Assembly (NCBI GenBank): GCA_009760855.2
Contig: WPIO01000001.1
Coordinates: 7,189,001 to 7,253,000, forward strand
Direction: 5' to 3'
DNA: 64,000 nt
From: Cristatella mucedo
Lineage: Eukaryota > Bryozoa > Phylactolaemata > Cristatellidae
This document shows, in pieces, positions 12,424-27,159 of this stretch. A program made the position numbers and the translations under genes. The first letter of the stretch is position 1; each line of letters begins with the position of its first letter. Under the pieces are notes generated by a model. It had not been told where the DNA came from and made no database searches. It saw only the letters and a list, made by a program, of their open reading frames with translations.

Positions 12424-12570
12424 ATGGATTATTCATTTTGTTTGTTTTTCAAGCATGATTTCACTTACCATTAAATTGCATTTCACTTTGCAGCAAATGT
12501 AAAGCGCCTAGAAAGATATTAAGTTCTCTGAGGGCGCTTTATCAAGTGCATTATTATTATTATTATGACT
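12424..12570 (+). mobile_element. LINE 3'-tail-only copy
   Basis: A 146-bp copy of just the terminal 3' UTR: TTTGTTTTTCAAGCATGATT, then AGCAAATGTAAAGCGCCTAG, then CTCTGAGGGCGCTTTATCAA, then a (TTA)n end. It is nearly identical to the end of the 7270-7975 and 38225-38455 copies, so it is a very short 5'-truncated insertion. Confidence 0.85.
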
Positions 12571-14472
12571 AGTGCCCTATTAATCGAAGTAAATAGTTCG
12601 ATTGTGGTAATCGCTGCCATTTCTGTTTTCGGCAGCAGGACAAAAAGGTATGCTTACATGCCAAGCGGTAATAAACTCCTAACGATAAAAAACGATAAAA
12701 AAGGAGCGTCAGAATTATATCAGGTCATATTGTAACTGTAAGATGAAGAAAAAAGTATGTGGAAAACATAAACATTAGAAGCAAAGCCTGCCATAAATTT
12801 GTCTATAAAAGTACCATCCGGCAGCCTGGTGACAGTGTCCTGCTTTCCGGACGAAGAGATCCCGGTTGCGGTATTGCTAGCCTGCGATTTTTCTGAGGTC
12901 CATCGGCATTAATGGTAATCGAATGCCACTACACATGCGTGACGCTTGGGCTGAGGAGAAGGAAAACCTAAAGTGCCCCTCAAAATAACGTCGCCAGGCC
13001 ATGTGGTTGGCGCAAAGAGTCCTCATTTGGGATTAAGGCTAGAAACTAACTTTTCTTAATTCTCATGCATATCTATGGTTATTGTCTTAAGGATATGCTA
13101 AATTTCCAGCTTTTTCTTCAATAGCGTGCTTGAAAACTTCAGCGGCGATCTCTCTCCCATAAACTTTCTCTCGGCACATCTCTCTTTTCGTCACTTCGCC
13201 ATGGGAGTGCTTATACTAGTTATTTCAGGGTGGTTATTGTGTTGCTATTTGCACAAGCAGGCCAGGCATCTTAAAGCACTATCTGCACACCTTGCAACCT
13301 CTATTTGAACATTTTAACATTTCACGAGTAACCCACGGACTCGCCAGGCCGTTCTCTTTGCTTTCTCTTGCTCTTTCTTCTACCTGTGAAAAGTAGTGAA
13401 AATAAAGTGATGGGAAAACGTAAAGGAACGAATCGGGCAAAAGATGCCTGAAAAAAAACTGAAAATTTTACAAAATTCATCTACCTACACTTGAAAGAAC
13501 TATTTGAAGGCATGCGAGTCGAGAACGGGCTGGGTAAGCTTGAGTTTGGAAAGCACTGTCTCGAGTCTTTCAGCCAATTTTCAGACTGCTTCTTCGGAAA
13601 TAGCAAGTTGCAAAGAAGAGAGAAAAATATAGCTAAAATACATAAACAGAAATGCAGCCAAAAAACGAAGGGACATAGTAAGGAGTAGTTATGAACACGG
13701 ATATTTTAATGCTCGAGCAGCGATTTTCTCATTCATTTTCAGGCCTGACTTTCCACTTTTTTCTGCATTGCAACACTTAGACGAGCTTATGCAAATCTGC
13801 TATTCGTTCCTTCTTCGTCCTAGTCTGCCAACGGGTGAGCAGGTACTCTCACCAGTTTCGAATTCAGCGACTAAGCTTCTATGTTTGCGTGTTTCTTGTT
13901 AGCAGAGAAGGTAATATGGTTATTATTCCAACTTCCATACGAGAGTGTTCAATGATACGATTCCTAAGACCTGCTGGAGAAAACAGTACAGCCATTCCAA
14001 TGCCGCCCTCATTACTTCGGCATGCCCTAATACCAATGAGATATACCCGAACATCGCGTTTTAAAGGCTCCGAAATAAAGCCAACGAATCCAAAGGACAA
14101 TTAGGAAGTATTGCAGAGATTTGCCGCAGCATTGGGCCTTGAGCTCTGTTGGCTACGAGTGTAGAATGTTGCATCTCACGTGGTCAAACCTTGGATACGG
14201 AGAGAGAACATTTCCGACCAGAAAATTTTAGCCCCGGTATTCCTCTTCAAGTAGGCAATGGCAGGCGAGTGCTGAAGGTTCCAGCCCCCCCAGGTATGCA
14301 TCATGAGGACGAAATTCACCAAGCAGCTAGTTTCCAGTGAAGTAATTATGAACACTGTTGAGTTTCGTTTACGTTAAATTAAAAAAAAATTCCCTGAAAA
14401 CATAATAATTTCCTTGCAACCGTCGGTGTGCTTTCACGATTATGTAAACAAATAGTCATAGTAAAGCACATT

Positions 14473-14508
14473 CCTCTGCCAGCTGATATACTGGTCAGCT
14501 GGCAGAGG
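14473..14508. repeat. Perfect 14-bp inverted repeat, 8-nt loop
   Basis: CCTCTGCCAGCTGA and its exact reverse complement are separated by TATACTGG. On either strand it can form a stable hairpin. No T-run follows and it lies in an intron, so its role is unknown. Confidence 0.9.
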
Positions 14509-14609
14509 TTGAGGTCACCGGCACTACCGGTGAAGGCCAAGCCTCAGCCCTTTTGAGGGTTTAAAAAAATTGCTTTCGGTAAGTTTGTGCCATAGAGAAA
14601 TTTATAATC

Positions 14610-14695
14610 AGCAAATGAAGGGTGCCTAGAAAGAGACTGAGTTCTCGGAGGGTACTATGACAGATACATTATTATTGTTATTATTATTAGTCGAG
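14610..14695 (+). mobile_element. LINE/SINE tail fragment
   Basis: GGGTGCCTAGAAAGAGACTG, then GTTCTCGGAGGGTACTATGA and a (TTA)n end. This is a diverged copy of the common 3' tail without coding sequence. Confidence 0.65.
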
Positions 14696-15235
14696 TCTAA
14701 CCATTGGCAATCTTGTATGCATTAATAGTTAAGACGTCGTGTGCTTGTGCATTAACTGTTAAAAACCCTGCTGGTGCTCAACGCTGTTATTTGGCAATCT
14801 GGTGTCCAAACCGATATTCCCAGGTGCACCTCAAGGTGTATATATTGTATCTCCACGTGAGGCACGAACGTCAATGGCTCAGCCATCCATTGTGCCAATT
14901 ATAGTAGCAAATCCTTCAAGCTAAAGCTTATGTATGTAATATGCACACTGCACATAGTGTGCAGGTAACAGGCATCTAGACCAAAAAGGGAATGGCTCAT
15001 GTGCAGCAAATATGCCTCGTCATCTTAGCGTTCACCATGCTACTCGGAATTACCATCCTAGTCAAAGCCTTAGAGCTACGGCATCTCTGAGCCACATGAT
15101 TGTGGTCGCGAAGGACTCAGCCAACAGTCAGTTAGTAATGCCACCTACGTTATAGCTTGCCTTCACAGTACATGCAGATTGTCAATTGATGCAACCATCG
15201 ATTCTCACTTGCCTCTGGAACTCGAGCGATCATGG

Positions 15236-15246
15236 AGATAGAGATG

Positions 15247-15296
<50 letters not shown>

Positions 15297-15311
15297 CAGA
15301 TAGATATACAG
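15236..15311. repeat. (GATA)n microsatellite
   Basis: About 15 GATA units with a GACA interruption, running directly into the GA array on the right. Confidence 0.97.
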
Positions 15312-15322
15312 AGAGATAGACG

Positions 15323-15362
<40 letters not shown>

Positions 15363-15584
15363 GAGGGAGAGGGAGAGAGAGGATGGGAGAGAGGGTGGGG
15401 GAGAGAGAGAGAAAATGGGAGAGAGGGTGGGAGAAAGAGAGAGAGAGAGAGGATGGGAGAGAGGGTGGGATAGAGAGAGAGAGTGGGAGAGAGAGAGGAT
15501 GGGAGAGAGGGTGGGGGAGAGAGAGAGGATGGGAGAGAGGGTGGGAGAGAGAGAGAGAGAGAGAGAGAGGATGGGAGAGAGGGT

Positions 15585-15635
<51 letters not shown>

Positions 15636-15668
15636 GGAGAGAGGGTGGGATGGAGAGAGAGAGAGAGT

Positions 15669-15725
<57 letters not shown>
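15311..15725. repeat. 400-bp GA array with embedded minisatellite
   Basis: An almost pure plus-strand purine tract. Within it, a GATGGGAGAGAGGGTGGG motif recurs at least six times at irregular spacing between about 15380 and 15655. The four long ORFs reported by translation here are repeat artefacts. It lies about 0.6 kb from KCNQ1-type exon 2, in intron 2. Confidence 0.95.
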
Positions 15726-15727
<2 letters not shown>

Positions 15728-15935
15728 GAGTGTGGGCAGTAAGAGCCAGTGAATCGAGCGTCGAGAGCAGCTGGCTGATGCATCAGTGTGAGGGCTGATC
15801 CTGCATGCTCACTCATTGCTCCTGCTGCCCACCGGCAAACATCGCATAACTGCTGCTGCTCACTGCCAAGCTCACAGCGATACATCTGTGCCGGGGCCGA
15901 CAGTAAGAGAACAAACAGCAAGGTGCAAGTTGAAG

Positions 15936-15952
15936 CCCCCCCCCCCCCCCCC
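15936..15952. repeat. Poly-C run, 17 bases
   Basis: An uninterrupted C17 on the plus strand (G17 on the minus strand), in KCNQ1-type intron 2 close to exon 2. The length is likely to be unstable in sequencing. Confidence 0.95.
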
Positions 15953-16334
15953 GTTTGTTTAACGGTACCCACTCTTCCCCAAGTCTGTGAAGCCCAGAGG
16001 TCAGGCAGGGGGGGCCCCCCGAGGGCCAGGAGCTGCCCAGAGCTGATGAGCTGTATCTCGGCTATCAGACCTTCAAAACGTGCCCTGCCCCTCTTCTCCA
16101 GTGGCCAACGGTAGCTGAATGCAGTGAGGCCAAGCCTTCTCCAACCAGCTTCATTACTGAACCAGCTGTATGGTCAAGGTTGGTTCTTTGCTGCTCGGCT
16201 TTCCAGTACGGACAAGCAGGACAGACAGGAGCAGATTGCAGACAGCAGTCAAACGATGCAGCGTAGAAGCGCACTGCCATTAGAAAGCTCAAACAGTCAC
16301 GGATGCAGAGGCAGAGGCCCCTTGCTTTACTCAC

Positions 16335-16425
16335 CATCCAAAACAGACTTTCGTTGGCGAAATCCGAATACTGCTCAATTGTGGAGAGAACGCTGAATAT
16401 GAGACACACCAGGACCATCATAAAC
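16335..16425 (-). CDS. KCNQ1: KCNQ1-type K+ channel, exon 2 (S1)
   Basis: This exon encodes most of S1 and the S1-S2 extracellular loop. The translation reads FMMVLVCLIFSVLSTIEQY, then SDFANESLFWM. The S1 core VLVCLIFSVLSTIEQY is as in human KCNQ1; the loop is the variable part. The acceptor (CCGTTTAG) and a perfect donor (GTGAGT) give 91 nt, entered in phase 2 and left in phase 0. That fits exon 1, which supplies GT of the first Val codon, and exon 3, which begins with a whole Glu codon. Vertebrate KCNQ genes, as I recall, also have a 91-nt exon 2. The plus-strand reading over this interval is a shadow. Confidence 0.96.
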
Positions 16426-17563
16426 CTAAACGGATGTGCTGATATGTTTGCTGCTCTCGTCGTCATCACAGCATCACTGGCTGAGGCAACCAGGAGGGAG
16501 GGAGCAAAGCAGCAGCAGCAGCGGTGGCGGCAACAGCAGCAGCCGTGGCAACAGCAGTGGCAGCAGCCTGGTGAAATTCACTGACTTTGACAGGACACAA
16601 ATGAGTGCAGCCGGGTAGGAAGCTTGCGGCATTGAGCAATGATGTTTCAAGTAAGTGCCGAGTGTCGGTCGGTTGTAGAGGCTCATAACTGCTCCTCTGT
16701 GTGCATCGGGCACACAGGAGCCACGAGGCTAGTTAAATAGGCTACTATGGAAAACCTGCTGCCCAATCTGCTCGAATCTTGCTGACAAGAGGGAACTCAG
16801 CCATTGCCACGGTAATCCCTCTGGCTCTACTGAGGCAACAGGTAGCCCTAGCAGCAAGCTTGTGCACTGCTTTAATAGGCTCGTTTAAGCAATCTCGGGA
16901 GCCGCTGACTAACAAGCTGGCCTGCAGCCAGCTTGACCAAGAAGTTCTGCCGACAGTATCTGCACATCCTTCACTGCTAGGTCATACTGCATATCGAACT
17001 TATGTGGTTGGAGCAGCTACAACAAAGGTGGTTAATTTCCTGAAGCAATAGCTGTCAGACCCAGTTGCCGGATCGTTGGAATCCAAGCAGGCAACATTTT
17101 GTAAGAGCAATTATGAGCCCTCATTAAATGCTAAACTCGGGTTGAAGAAAACCGATGCCCAACTAGGAGCTCCTATCGGTTGTCAGCTGCACGCCAGGTG
17201 AAACCTGTCAAAAGAAACACCGGTGGCACCAAGAACTACGTCCTCGAGCGATGAGGCTGCTGCTTCTCGACCCCATCTTCTGACTTGTATCTCTGAACGA
17301 CGCTCTGAGATGAGAAGGCTACTGTGGGGTGCGATCACTGCGATCACGGTGATCCTGGAGGGGGGCAGTGTAGGCAGCGGTTTTACTAGCCCTAGTCTGT
17401 GGTCCTAGCATGCTGATGCATAAAGGAACTTTTCTGCCTTTTTTTATGCCAGTCTCAAGTGACAACTAGGCCTACCTAATCCAGCTGGGCAGAAGCCAGG
17501 AATGGACGGGCTGCCAGCAGGAGGCTGGTGGGTGCAGTGGCCTGCTGCTGGTGCTGCACTCAC
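16426..17563 (-). other. KCNQ1-type intron 1
   Basis: A 1,138-bp intron between exon 1 (phase 2, GTGAGT donor) and exon 2 (CCGTTTAG acceptor). It contains a CAG/CAA-rich stretch at about 16508-16570 that would read as polyglutamine on the plus strand. It is intronic, so that reading is not used. Confidence 0.88.
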
Positions 17564-17979
17564 ACTGCAAAGTGATAGATGAAGCATTTCCAGCCGGTGG
17601 GTCGTTCGAGGAAGTTATATACCATGCCCTGCAGAGTGAACTTAAACAGGCCCTTGTGGAGCAGCGGTGGCGGCCCGGACGAAACGAGACTGTGCAGGTG
17701 GGTGCGCCCGCTAGCATTCTGTCTCCTGGCACTGGCTGGAGAGAAGAGGTTGAACACAGGCCGCCGCCGCTGTGGCCGCAGCCGTCCGCTGCTGGTGCCG
17801 GCACAGCCGTCGGATGCTTGCTGCCGCCGAGTGGTGTGGCCACTGCCGACGCAGCCGAAGCCAGTGGAGTGCGCCTCGCTGCTGCCCTCGCTGCTCAGTA
17901 TGGCTGTGGCGACACCGTCCTCATCGCAATCGTCGAGAGCAGCCATGCCCAGCTCCATGGCCTCGTCCCTACTGGGCAT
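17564..17979 (-). CDS. KCNQ1: KCNQ1-type K+ channel, exon 1 (N-terminus and start of S1)
   Basis: First coding exon, 138 codons plus two bases. It starts [12 protein letters not shown] and ends [18 protein letters not shown], the KCNQ1 signature leading into S1. The start ATG at 17979 has G at -3, and an in-frame TGA lies 10 codons upstream (18010-18012). About 119 residues precede [10 protein letters not shown], close to the roughly 109 in human KCNQ1. The N-terminal cytoplasmic part is Ser/Ala/Gly-rich, with an Arg-rich patch [12 protein letters not shown]. It is not conserved in the family, so its boundary is less certain than the S1 end. The donor GTGAGT is perfect and in phase 2. A non-coding exon further upstream (to the right) is possible but not visible. 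The 145-codon plus-strand reading over the same bases is a shadow. Confidence 0.9.
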
Positions 17980-18672
17980 GCCGGCTAGGCAATGCCAGCG
18001 ACGGCGGGGTCAAGTACTTGCCGAGGTCACGGGCAGAGTTTCAGGGCAGCTAGAGTGGCAAATTGCACGATGCTATGCAGATGTCGACAATGACGATGTT
18101 GTGCTGAAGCCTGTTGTCACTTGTTTCTGGCATTCTGCTGCAAACAGCGGTTGCAGAACGTTCCTGTGATCAGGAAATCGGTGAGCAATCCTGCTCAACA
18201 AGGCACCAATAGGTGAAGGCGATCAAGCAGCAGCCAACAAGTTTGAAGGTCGGCTTGGCACCATAGTAAGATGTGCCCGCATGCGACGACCGGCTCCTGC
18301 GCTGTTGAAGCTAGGCAGCGTGCGTCAGTGCAGCCGGGTGACACTGCTCACTAGGGAATGATCGCTCGGTGTGCTGCTTGTGCCTGGAAATGCTGCTTCC
18401 CGTGATCGGCTGCTGCAGTGAAGAGCGGCTTGATGCCAGGCAGAACTGACTGACTCGAGCTGAAGCAGTAGCAGTAGCAGCCGGAACAACAGCCATCTCA
18501 GCCACAATACTCTCGGCAGCTGCTACCATTTCGGCAAGTACTGCCTCAGTAGCAGCAGGTTTTTTTTCTGTCAGTCTGTGTCGCTCTTGTCTTTATTTCT
18601 GTGTCGCTTGTTCTCTGTATTGCTGGCTCTGATGCTTACCATCAGATCGTCACGTCAACTTCTGCCTCTGCA

Positions 18673-19131
18673 TCTGCCCCCCCCCTCTCTACACTCTCTC
18701 TCCTCTCTTTCTCTCTCTCTCTCTCTTTCTCTTCTCTCTCTTTCTCTCTCTCCCTCTCTTTTTCTTCTCTCTCTCTCACCCTCTATACCTTTCTTTCCAA
18801 CACTCTCTCCCTCCTTCTCTTTCTATTAATGTAACTAGCTTGCTACTAACATATCTTAGTCTCTGGCTGTCCCTCTTTACCTGTTTCTGTTTCTGTTCCT
18901 GTTTCTACCTCTCTTCAACTTTTACATCTTTCCATCGTCTCTCCTCTTTATCCCTGCCCCTCTCTGCCTTTCACAATTGGTCTTTCTTTCTTTCTTTCTC
19001 CCTGTCACCCTTTGTCTCTCTGTCTGTCTCTGACTGTGGCTCTCCTTTTCCTATTCTCTCTCTCGCTCTCTCGCTCTCTCTCTTCCCCTCTCTCTCTCCC
19101 CTCTCTCCCTTTCTCTCTCCCTCTCTCTCTC

Positions 19132-19225
<94 letters not shown>
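18673..19225. repeat. Large CT (polypyrimidine) tract
   Basis: About 550 bp in which most plus-strand bases are C or T: CT arrays with TTTC, TCCC and CTGT variants, and a pure (CT)n at about 19120-19222. Its polarity is opposite to the 15311-15725 tract, with KCNQ1-type exons 1 and 2 between them. ORFs over it are repeat artefacts. Confidence 0.93.
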
Positions 19226-19784
19226 CCCTCCATCTAGCTCTCCCAAATTTCTGCCTCATCCTCCCCCGTGACTCTCTGTGTGTGCGTGTATGCACACACG
19301 CACACATGCATACACGCATACAAACTTACGTATGCATGTGTTGCCAGGGGGTGCATTCCTTGGTGTAGCTCAGTATGCCCCACTTTTGCTGGCAAGCCCA
19401 TGCTCTAGAGCCACAACGTTAAGCCATGTACTCGCTTCTTTCAATTGCTCTCTAAGCTGATCGAAGCCAGTTTTGCTACGTTTAGGTCGTGATCAAGTAT
19501 CTTATTTGTGAAACCACATCTGACTTCGAGAGCCAGAAAATTGCCAAGGCAGCAACTTGGACCTCCTGGCATTGATGCTGCTACCTGCAGGCACGTCAGA
19601 TTTGCAGGAGGTAGCAGGTACCAGTCTACCTGCCTTTAAGTGCAAGCAAGCTTAAAAAAACTCTCGATCGAAAGAAGTTCTGAGGTACCCTGTATGCATG
19701 AGATACGACAGGCTCATGCATGCAATGCAGCACACCTTTCGTGCAAGATCTGACAAAGCAAACCTGAACAGCATTGTAGGCCAG

Positions 19785-19786
<2 letters not shown>

Positions 19787-19837
<51 letters not shown>

Positions 19838-19875
19838 AAAGAAAGAAAGAGAGAGAGAGAGAGAGAGAAGGAAAG

Positions 19876-19951
<76 letters not shown>
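19787..19951. repeat. (GA)n array with GGAAAGAAAGAAA blocks
   Basis: Purine-only on the plus strand. Two identical GGAAAGAAAGAAAGAGAG blocks interrupt the GA units. Confidence 0.96.
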
Positions 19952-19954
<3 letters not shown>

Positions 19955-21187
19955 CCTATTTTCTAAGCCCCCTGGAAGAAGCAACTGGAGTGGCAAGTGG
20001 TCGGTAAGGAATTGGCACGTTGCTGGCAGGATTGACCATAAGCAGCCGGTGAGTCACATTTACTTGCAACCTCCAACCTCCTCTTGGACAGCAAGTTTCG
20101 ATTAAGCATTTAAGGTCGTGGCAGCAGTTGAAACAGTGCTGCTTGTCGTCGGAAGATCTAAACTCCACAAGCAGTGCCATGTCGGTCCATGCGGCCAAGC
20201 AGAGTAACCAGCTTCCGGTGGGGAATCGGTAGCCAACAGATGCCAGCTCAGACAAAGAACAAAAGAGGAGTTAAAATAGCTACAGCCGCAGCAACTGGGA
20301 AAGGTAGTGCCTGCCAGAGTCACAGCAAGCAGGAGAGTAGAATCTGTAAACAAGAATTGTGGAAGCTACTTGCACAGTCTTGGACCTGCTGGGCCAACCT
20401 GCGGTCACCAGAGCCTAGCCTGTAAGCCAATCAGTCTCACCTGCACCCAGTCTTTGAACAAGCCAGAGGGACCGCTGTGTAACAATCTTGAAAGGAAGTG
20501 ACTGTGCAAAGTGGCTGATGGCACGGTGCCACTTCAGCATGAATGCAGGAGCAGGGAGCATCCGAGGTCGGCAGCATACATCAGAGCTAAAGGGTTCAGA
20601 GTGCATCCTCCTTGCATCGACTGGAAGCCACAGCCAGATCCATGAGCAGATCAAGGGAGCCTGAGTGAGGAGACAGTGTAAGAGTGCGGCACCCAGCACC
20701 GGGCAGACACCACTGGCTCCCTGGAGCCACCGACACGCTGACACTACTGAATGGCCGAGCTGCATCGACTGCCACAGCAGTGGCTGTGCCTGCACGGACT
20801 GAGCTACTGCAGAGCCAGCTGCTAGCGACAGTGGTAGCATCTTGACCAGAGCTTGGGCACAATTCGCTGCTCTTACCACGATGCTGGCAAGGGCAGGAGC
20901 AGGAGCAGCAGGCAAGTGAGAGGTTAGAGAACCGATGACGTGAGGCCAAGGAAGGCAGGGAAAAGATTATTTTAAAGCAGATACTGAGATCGAGGCTTGG
21001 GCATAGGTCGAGAGAGACAGAAATCTTGCTGGTCTTGCCGCTACATACAAACTTTGCAGGTCTTATCCCCTCCAGATGAAAATCCCGGATCCGGCCACTG
21101 GGTGGAAACCGAGATGGAAGAAAGAGATGCCGGAGAGAGCTATAGATAAGTATATATAGATAGACAGGTAGGTCGAGGGAGAGAGAA

Positions 21188-21188
<1 letters not shown>

Positions 21189-21260
<72 letters not shown>

Positions 21261-21262
21261 CA
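21189..21262. repeat. (AC)n microsatellite
   Basis: About 32 AC units followed by a short TA run and GA units. Confidence 0.97.
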
Positions 21263-22070
21263 GAGAGAGAGAGAAACAACAAAAGAGAGGGCATATTAGC
21301 CAATGCAGATTGCCAGCCTGGCTGCCTAGCCACTCGACTGCTGGACCTAGCGTGCCGCAGCAGCTGAGTTGATGTGGCTGTCGTTTGGCTATTGGTTCCT
21401 TCATTAAGCCAACGACCAGTGAGTATGGCTTCTGTAATGCATTCTTCTAGCAAGTGTCAACTTATTGCTGCTGATTGCACACTTACTGCTGCCAATGCAA
21501 TGCTGCTGCTAATTTAGAGGTCCCTGCATCTAAGCAGGAAAATTGGAGTAATAAAAACCTGCCACCAGGCTAACAGCTGCAAGCATCGCCTGTGGCTTGT
21601 TGGGATGACTCGACTGGCTTCGATAAACTCGATGTGCATCTGAGGGCACGAAGCACACAACCACACAAGCCACCTGCAGTATATCGAATGCAAGGCTACA
21701 CTGTATAGTGCATGTAGCACAGCTGTGCTGAAGCATAGGCATATCGCACATAAGCAGATCGATACTTCTATTTCTCAACAACTATGTATGCTTGCTGTGG
21801 CCGCCAGCATCTCAGCTACCTCGGCATCAGCAGCATAGCATGCACAAGTGTGCAGTCAGGCATGATCATTAAGAACTGGCAGTCAGATAAGGGACAGAGG
21901 CTGTCGACACGTGAGACACATCACCGGTTCACTCTAAATCCCCAGAGACAGAAAAAAAGAGGTGAGAGACAAAGATAGAAAGAGAGGAGAGAGACAGAGA
22001 TTGTATTGTATAGCGACCTCGTTTGCATTTGTGCAAGTGTGCATGCTTGCATGTGCATGCACGGTTGTTT

Positions 22071-22088
22071 GAACATGCATGCATGTTC
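22071..22088. repeat. 18-bp perfect palindrome
   Basis: GAACATGCATGCATGTTC, surrounded by other GCATGC words. It resembles the head-to-head half-site layout of some transcription-factor sites, but no factor can be assigned. Confidence 0.75.
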
Positions 22089-22299
22089 AGGCATGCTCCT
22101 GAGCAAGCATGCACAAGCACTCAGCGGCCAGGTGACTATAACAAACAAATGAAAGCATGCTTGTAGATTCGGCATGGCAATCTGCAGGTGTTTCACGGGC
22201 TGCCTTTGCTGACTCGTTCTTTGTCCTGTGCTTGTATATGTGCTTGCTGTGAATTCATCCGTAAAAAGTTAAAGCAAAGTTAATTGACAGCTGGTAAAA

Positions 22300-22470
22300 G
22301 TAGCCTCATATGTGTAGACAGCTGCAGAATAGGGAGTTGCCTGTATGGCAGACAGCCTTGGTGGTTATCACCCCTCTTGCAGTGGGGCGATAAAGGATTG
22401 CCTGCTGCATGACTCAAGCCCACCTGAGTCGTGAAATGCAAGCACACTCCTTCACCAGCCTTTTGCATGT
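22300..22470 (-). mobile_element. tRNA-derived SINE, diverged
   Basis: Read on the minus strand, a tRNA-like head with a degraded B box (GGGCTTGAGTCATG) is followed by the family body AATCCTTTATCGCC and CACTGCAAGAGG. The same order of blocks occurs in the copies at 27001, 37750, 38460, 51125 and 53240. Confidence 0.6.
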
Positions 22471-22495
22471 ACTTGTGTGCATGCATTTGTGTGTA

Positions 22496-22497
<2 letters not shown>

Positions 22498-22556
<59 letters not shown>
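22498..22556. repeat. (GT)n microsatellite
   Basis: About 29 GT units next to the SINE at 22300-22470. Confidence 0.97.
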
Positions 22557-22955
22557 ATGCATATGCAAATACCGAGCATGTTTGTATGTGTATGGGTGGG
22601 TGTGCATATATGTTGGGTGCTCCTGTGCGGAAATGTATGCGAATGCATGCGTGCACCGGAGCCGAGCATGTGGTGGAGGACTCGGACATCAACTCACTGA
22701 CAGGCCTACGACCAGCGCCCGAAGCGAGTCTCTGGCTACGAGGCCACTTGCTTGAGTCTGGTGTGGAGGTCAAGTGATGTGCACCGGTCACGGAAGCAGA
22801 CTTGAAAGGGAACTACAGGCTCTTACAAACACGCTGATATTCGCTGCCTACCATGATCGTTCTAAATTGGCTGCACTTATATCAGCATTCTTGAACAAAG
22901 AGATCCTCAAACTGCACCTGAACTGTATAGTGGGCTGCAGATGCTCTGGAAACCG

Positions 22956-23181
<226 letters not shown>

Positions 23182-23199
23182 TGCCCATGGCTGGGACCG

Positions 23200-26990
<3,791 letters not shown>

Positions 26991-27000
26991 TGGGTAGCGG

Positions 27001-27155
27001 ATCAAACAGCCTTATTTATGTATCGGCAGTTGAGCCTTGGCGGCTACTGCCACATTTGCAGTGGACAACAAAAGACTGTCTGCTGAAGGAATTCGAAACC
27101 ACGACCTGGGTCGTGAAGTGAGAGCAACTTACCCCAGGGTTAGACAGGCAGCACC
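27001..27155 (-). mobile_element. tRNA-derived SINE, diverged
   Basis: On the minus strand, CACGACCCAGGTCGTGGTTT and a B-box-like GGTTTCGAATTCC are followed by a degraded family body with CACTGCAAATGTGGC. The A box is weak. Confidence 0.6.
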
Positions 27156-27159
27156 TGCT

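Larger units (their letters stand above)
542..16334 (-). other. KCNQ1-type intron 2 (about 15.8 kb)
   Basis: This interval separates S1-loop exon 2 from S2 exon 3 and is bounded by GTGAGT and GGCAG on the minus strand. It holds GC-rich patches (1300-3500 and 4870-6200), a LINE 3' end (7270-7975), LINE tails near 4217, 8270, 11710, 12424 and 14610, and GA, CA and GATA arrays. Apart from these, the stretches 6200-7250, 8600-11200, 12570-14470 and 14700-15230 show only short non-descript ORFs, and I see nothing in them. Some plus-strand ORFs in the GC-rich parts (1414-1551, 2233-2376, 3585-3872, 5709-5963) might be exons of a nested gene, but I recognise none. Confidence 0.85.
17980..20900. other. 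KCNQ1-type 5' flank
   Basis: Sequence upstream of the KCNQ1-type start codon. It is rich in GCAGC/GCTGC words, which give many small frames without homology. I see no TATA box or convincing promoter element. The 18673-19222 polypyrimidine array and the 19787-19951 GA array lie in it. An upstream non-coding exon could be here. Confidence 0.5.
20900..22300. other. No gene recognised
   Basis: Only the CA array at 21189-21262, a short palindrome at 22071-22088 and small non-homologous frames are visible. Confidence 0.5.

Noticed and set aside
15205-15972. 255-codon Ser/Leu-rich ORF on the minus strand
   Set aside because: It is the translation of the GA/GATA array; the same applies to the ORFs over the arrays at 8254-8642, 18578-19368, 19652-20105, 22409-23231, 25464-25818 and 31512-31805.
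16501-16580. CAG/CAA-rich stretch reading as polyglutamine
   Set aside because: It lies in KCNQ1-type intron 1 and has no conserved flank or splice support on the plus strand.
17551-17988. 145-codon plus-strand ORF
   Set aside because: It overlaps KCNQ1-type exon 1, which matches a known family on the minus strand with correct splice sites.
20596-21453. 285-codon minus-strand ORF
   Set aside because: Much of it is a translated CA array with Ser/Cys-rich low-complexity flanks and no recognisable domain.
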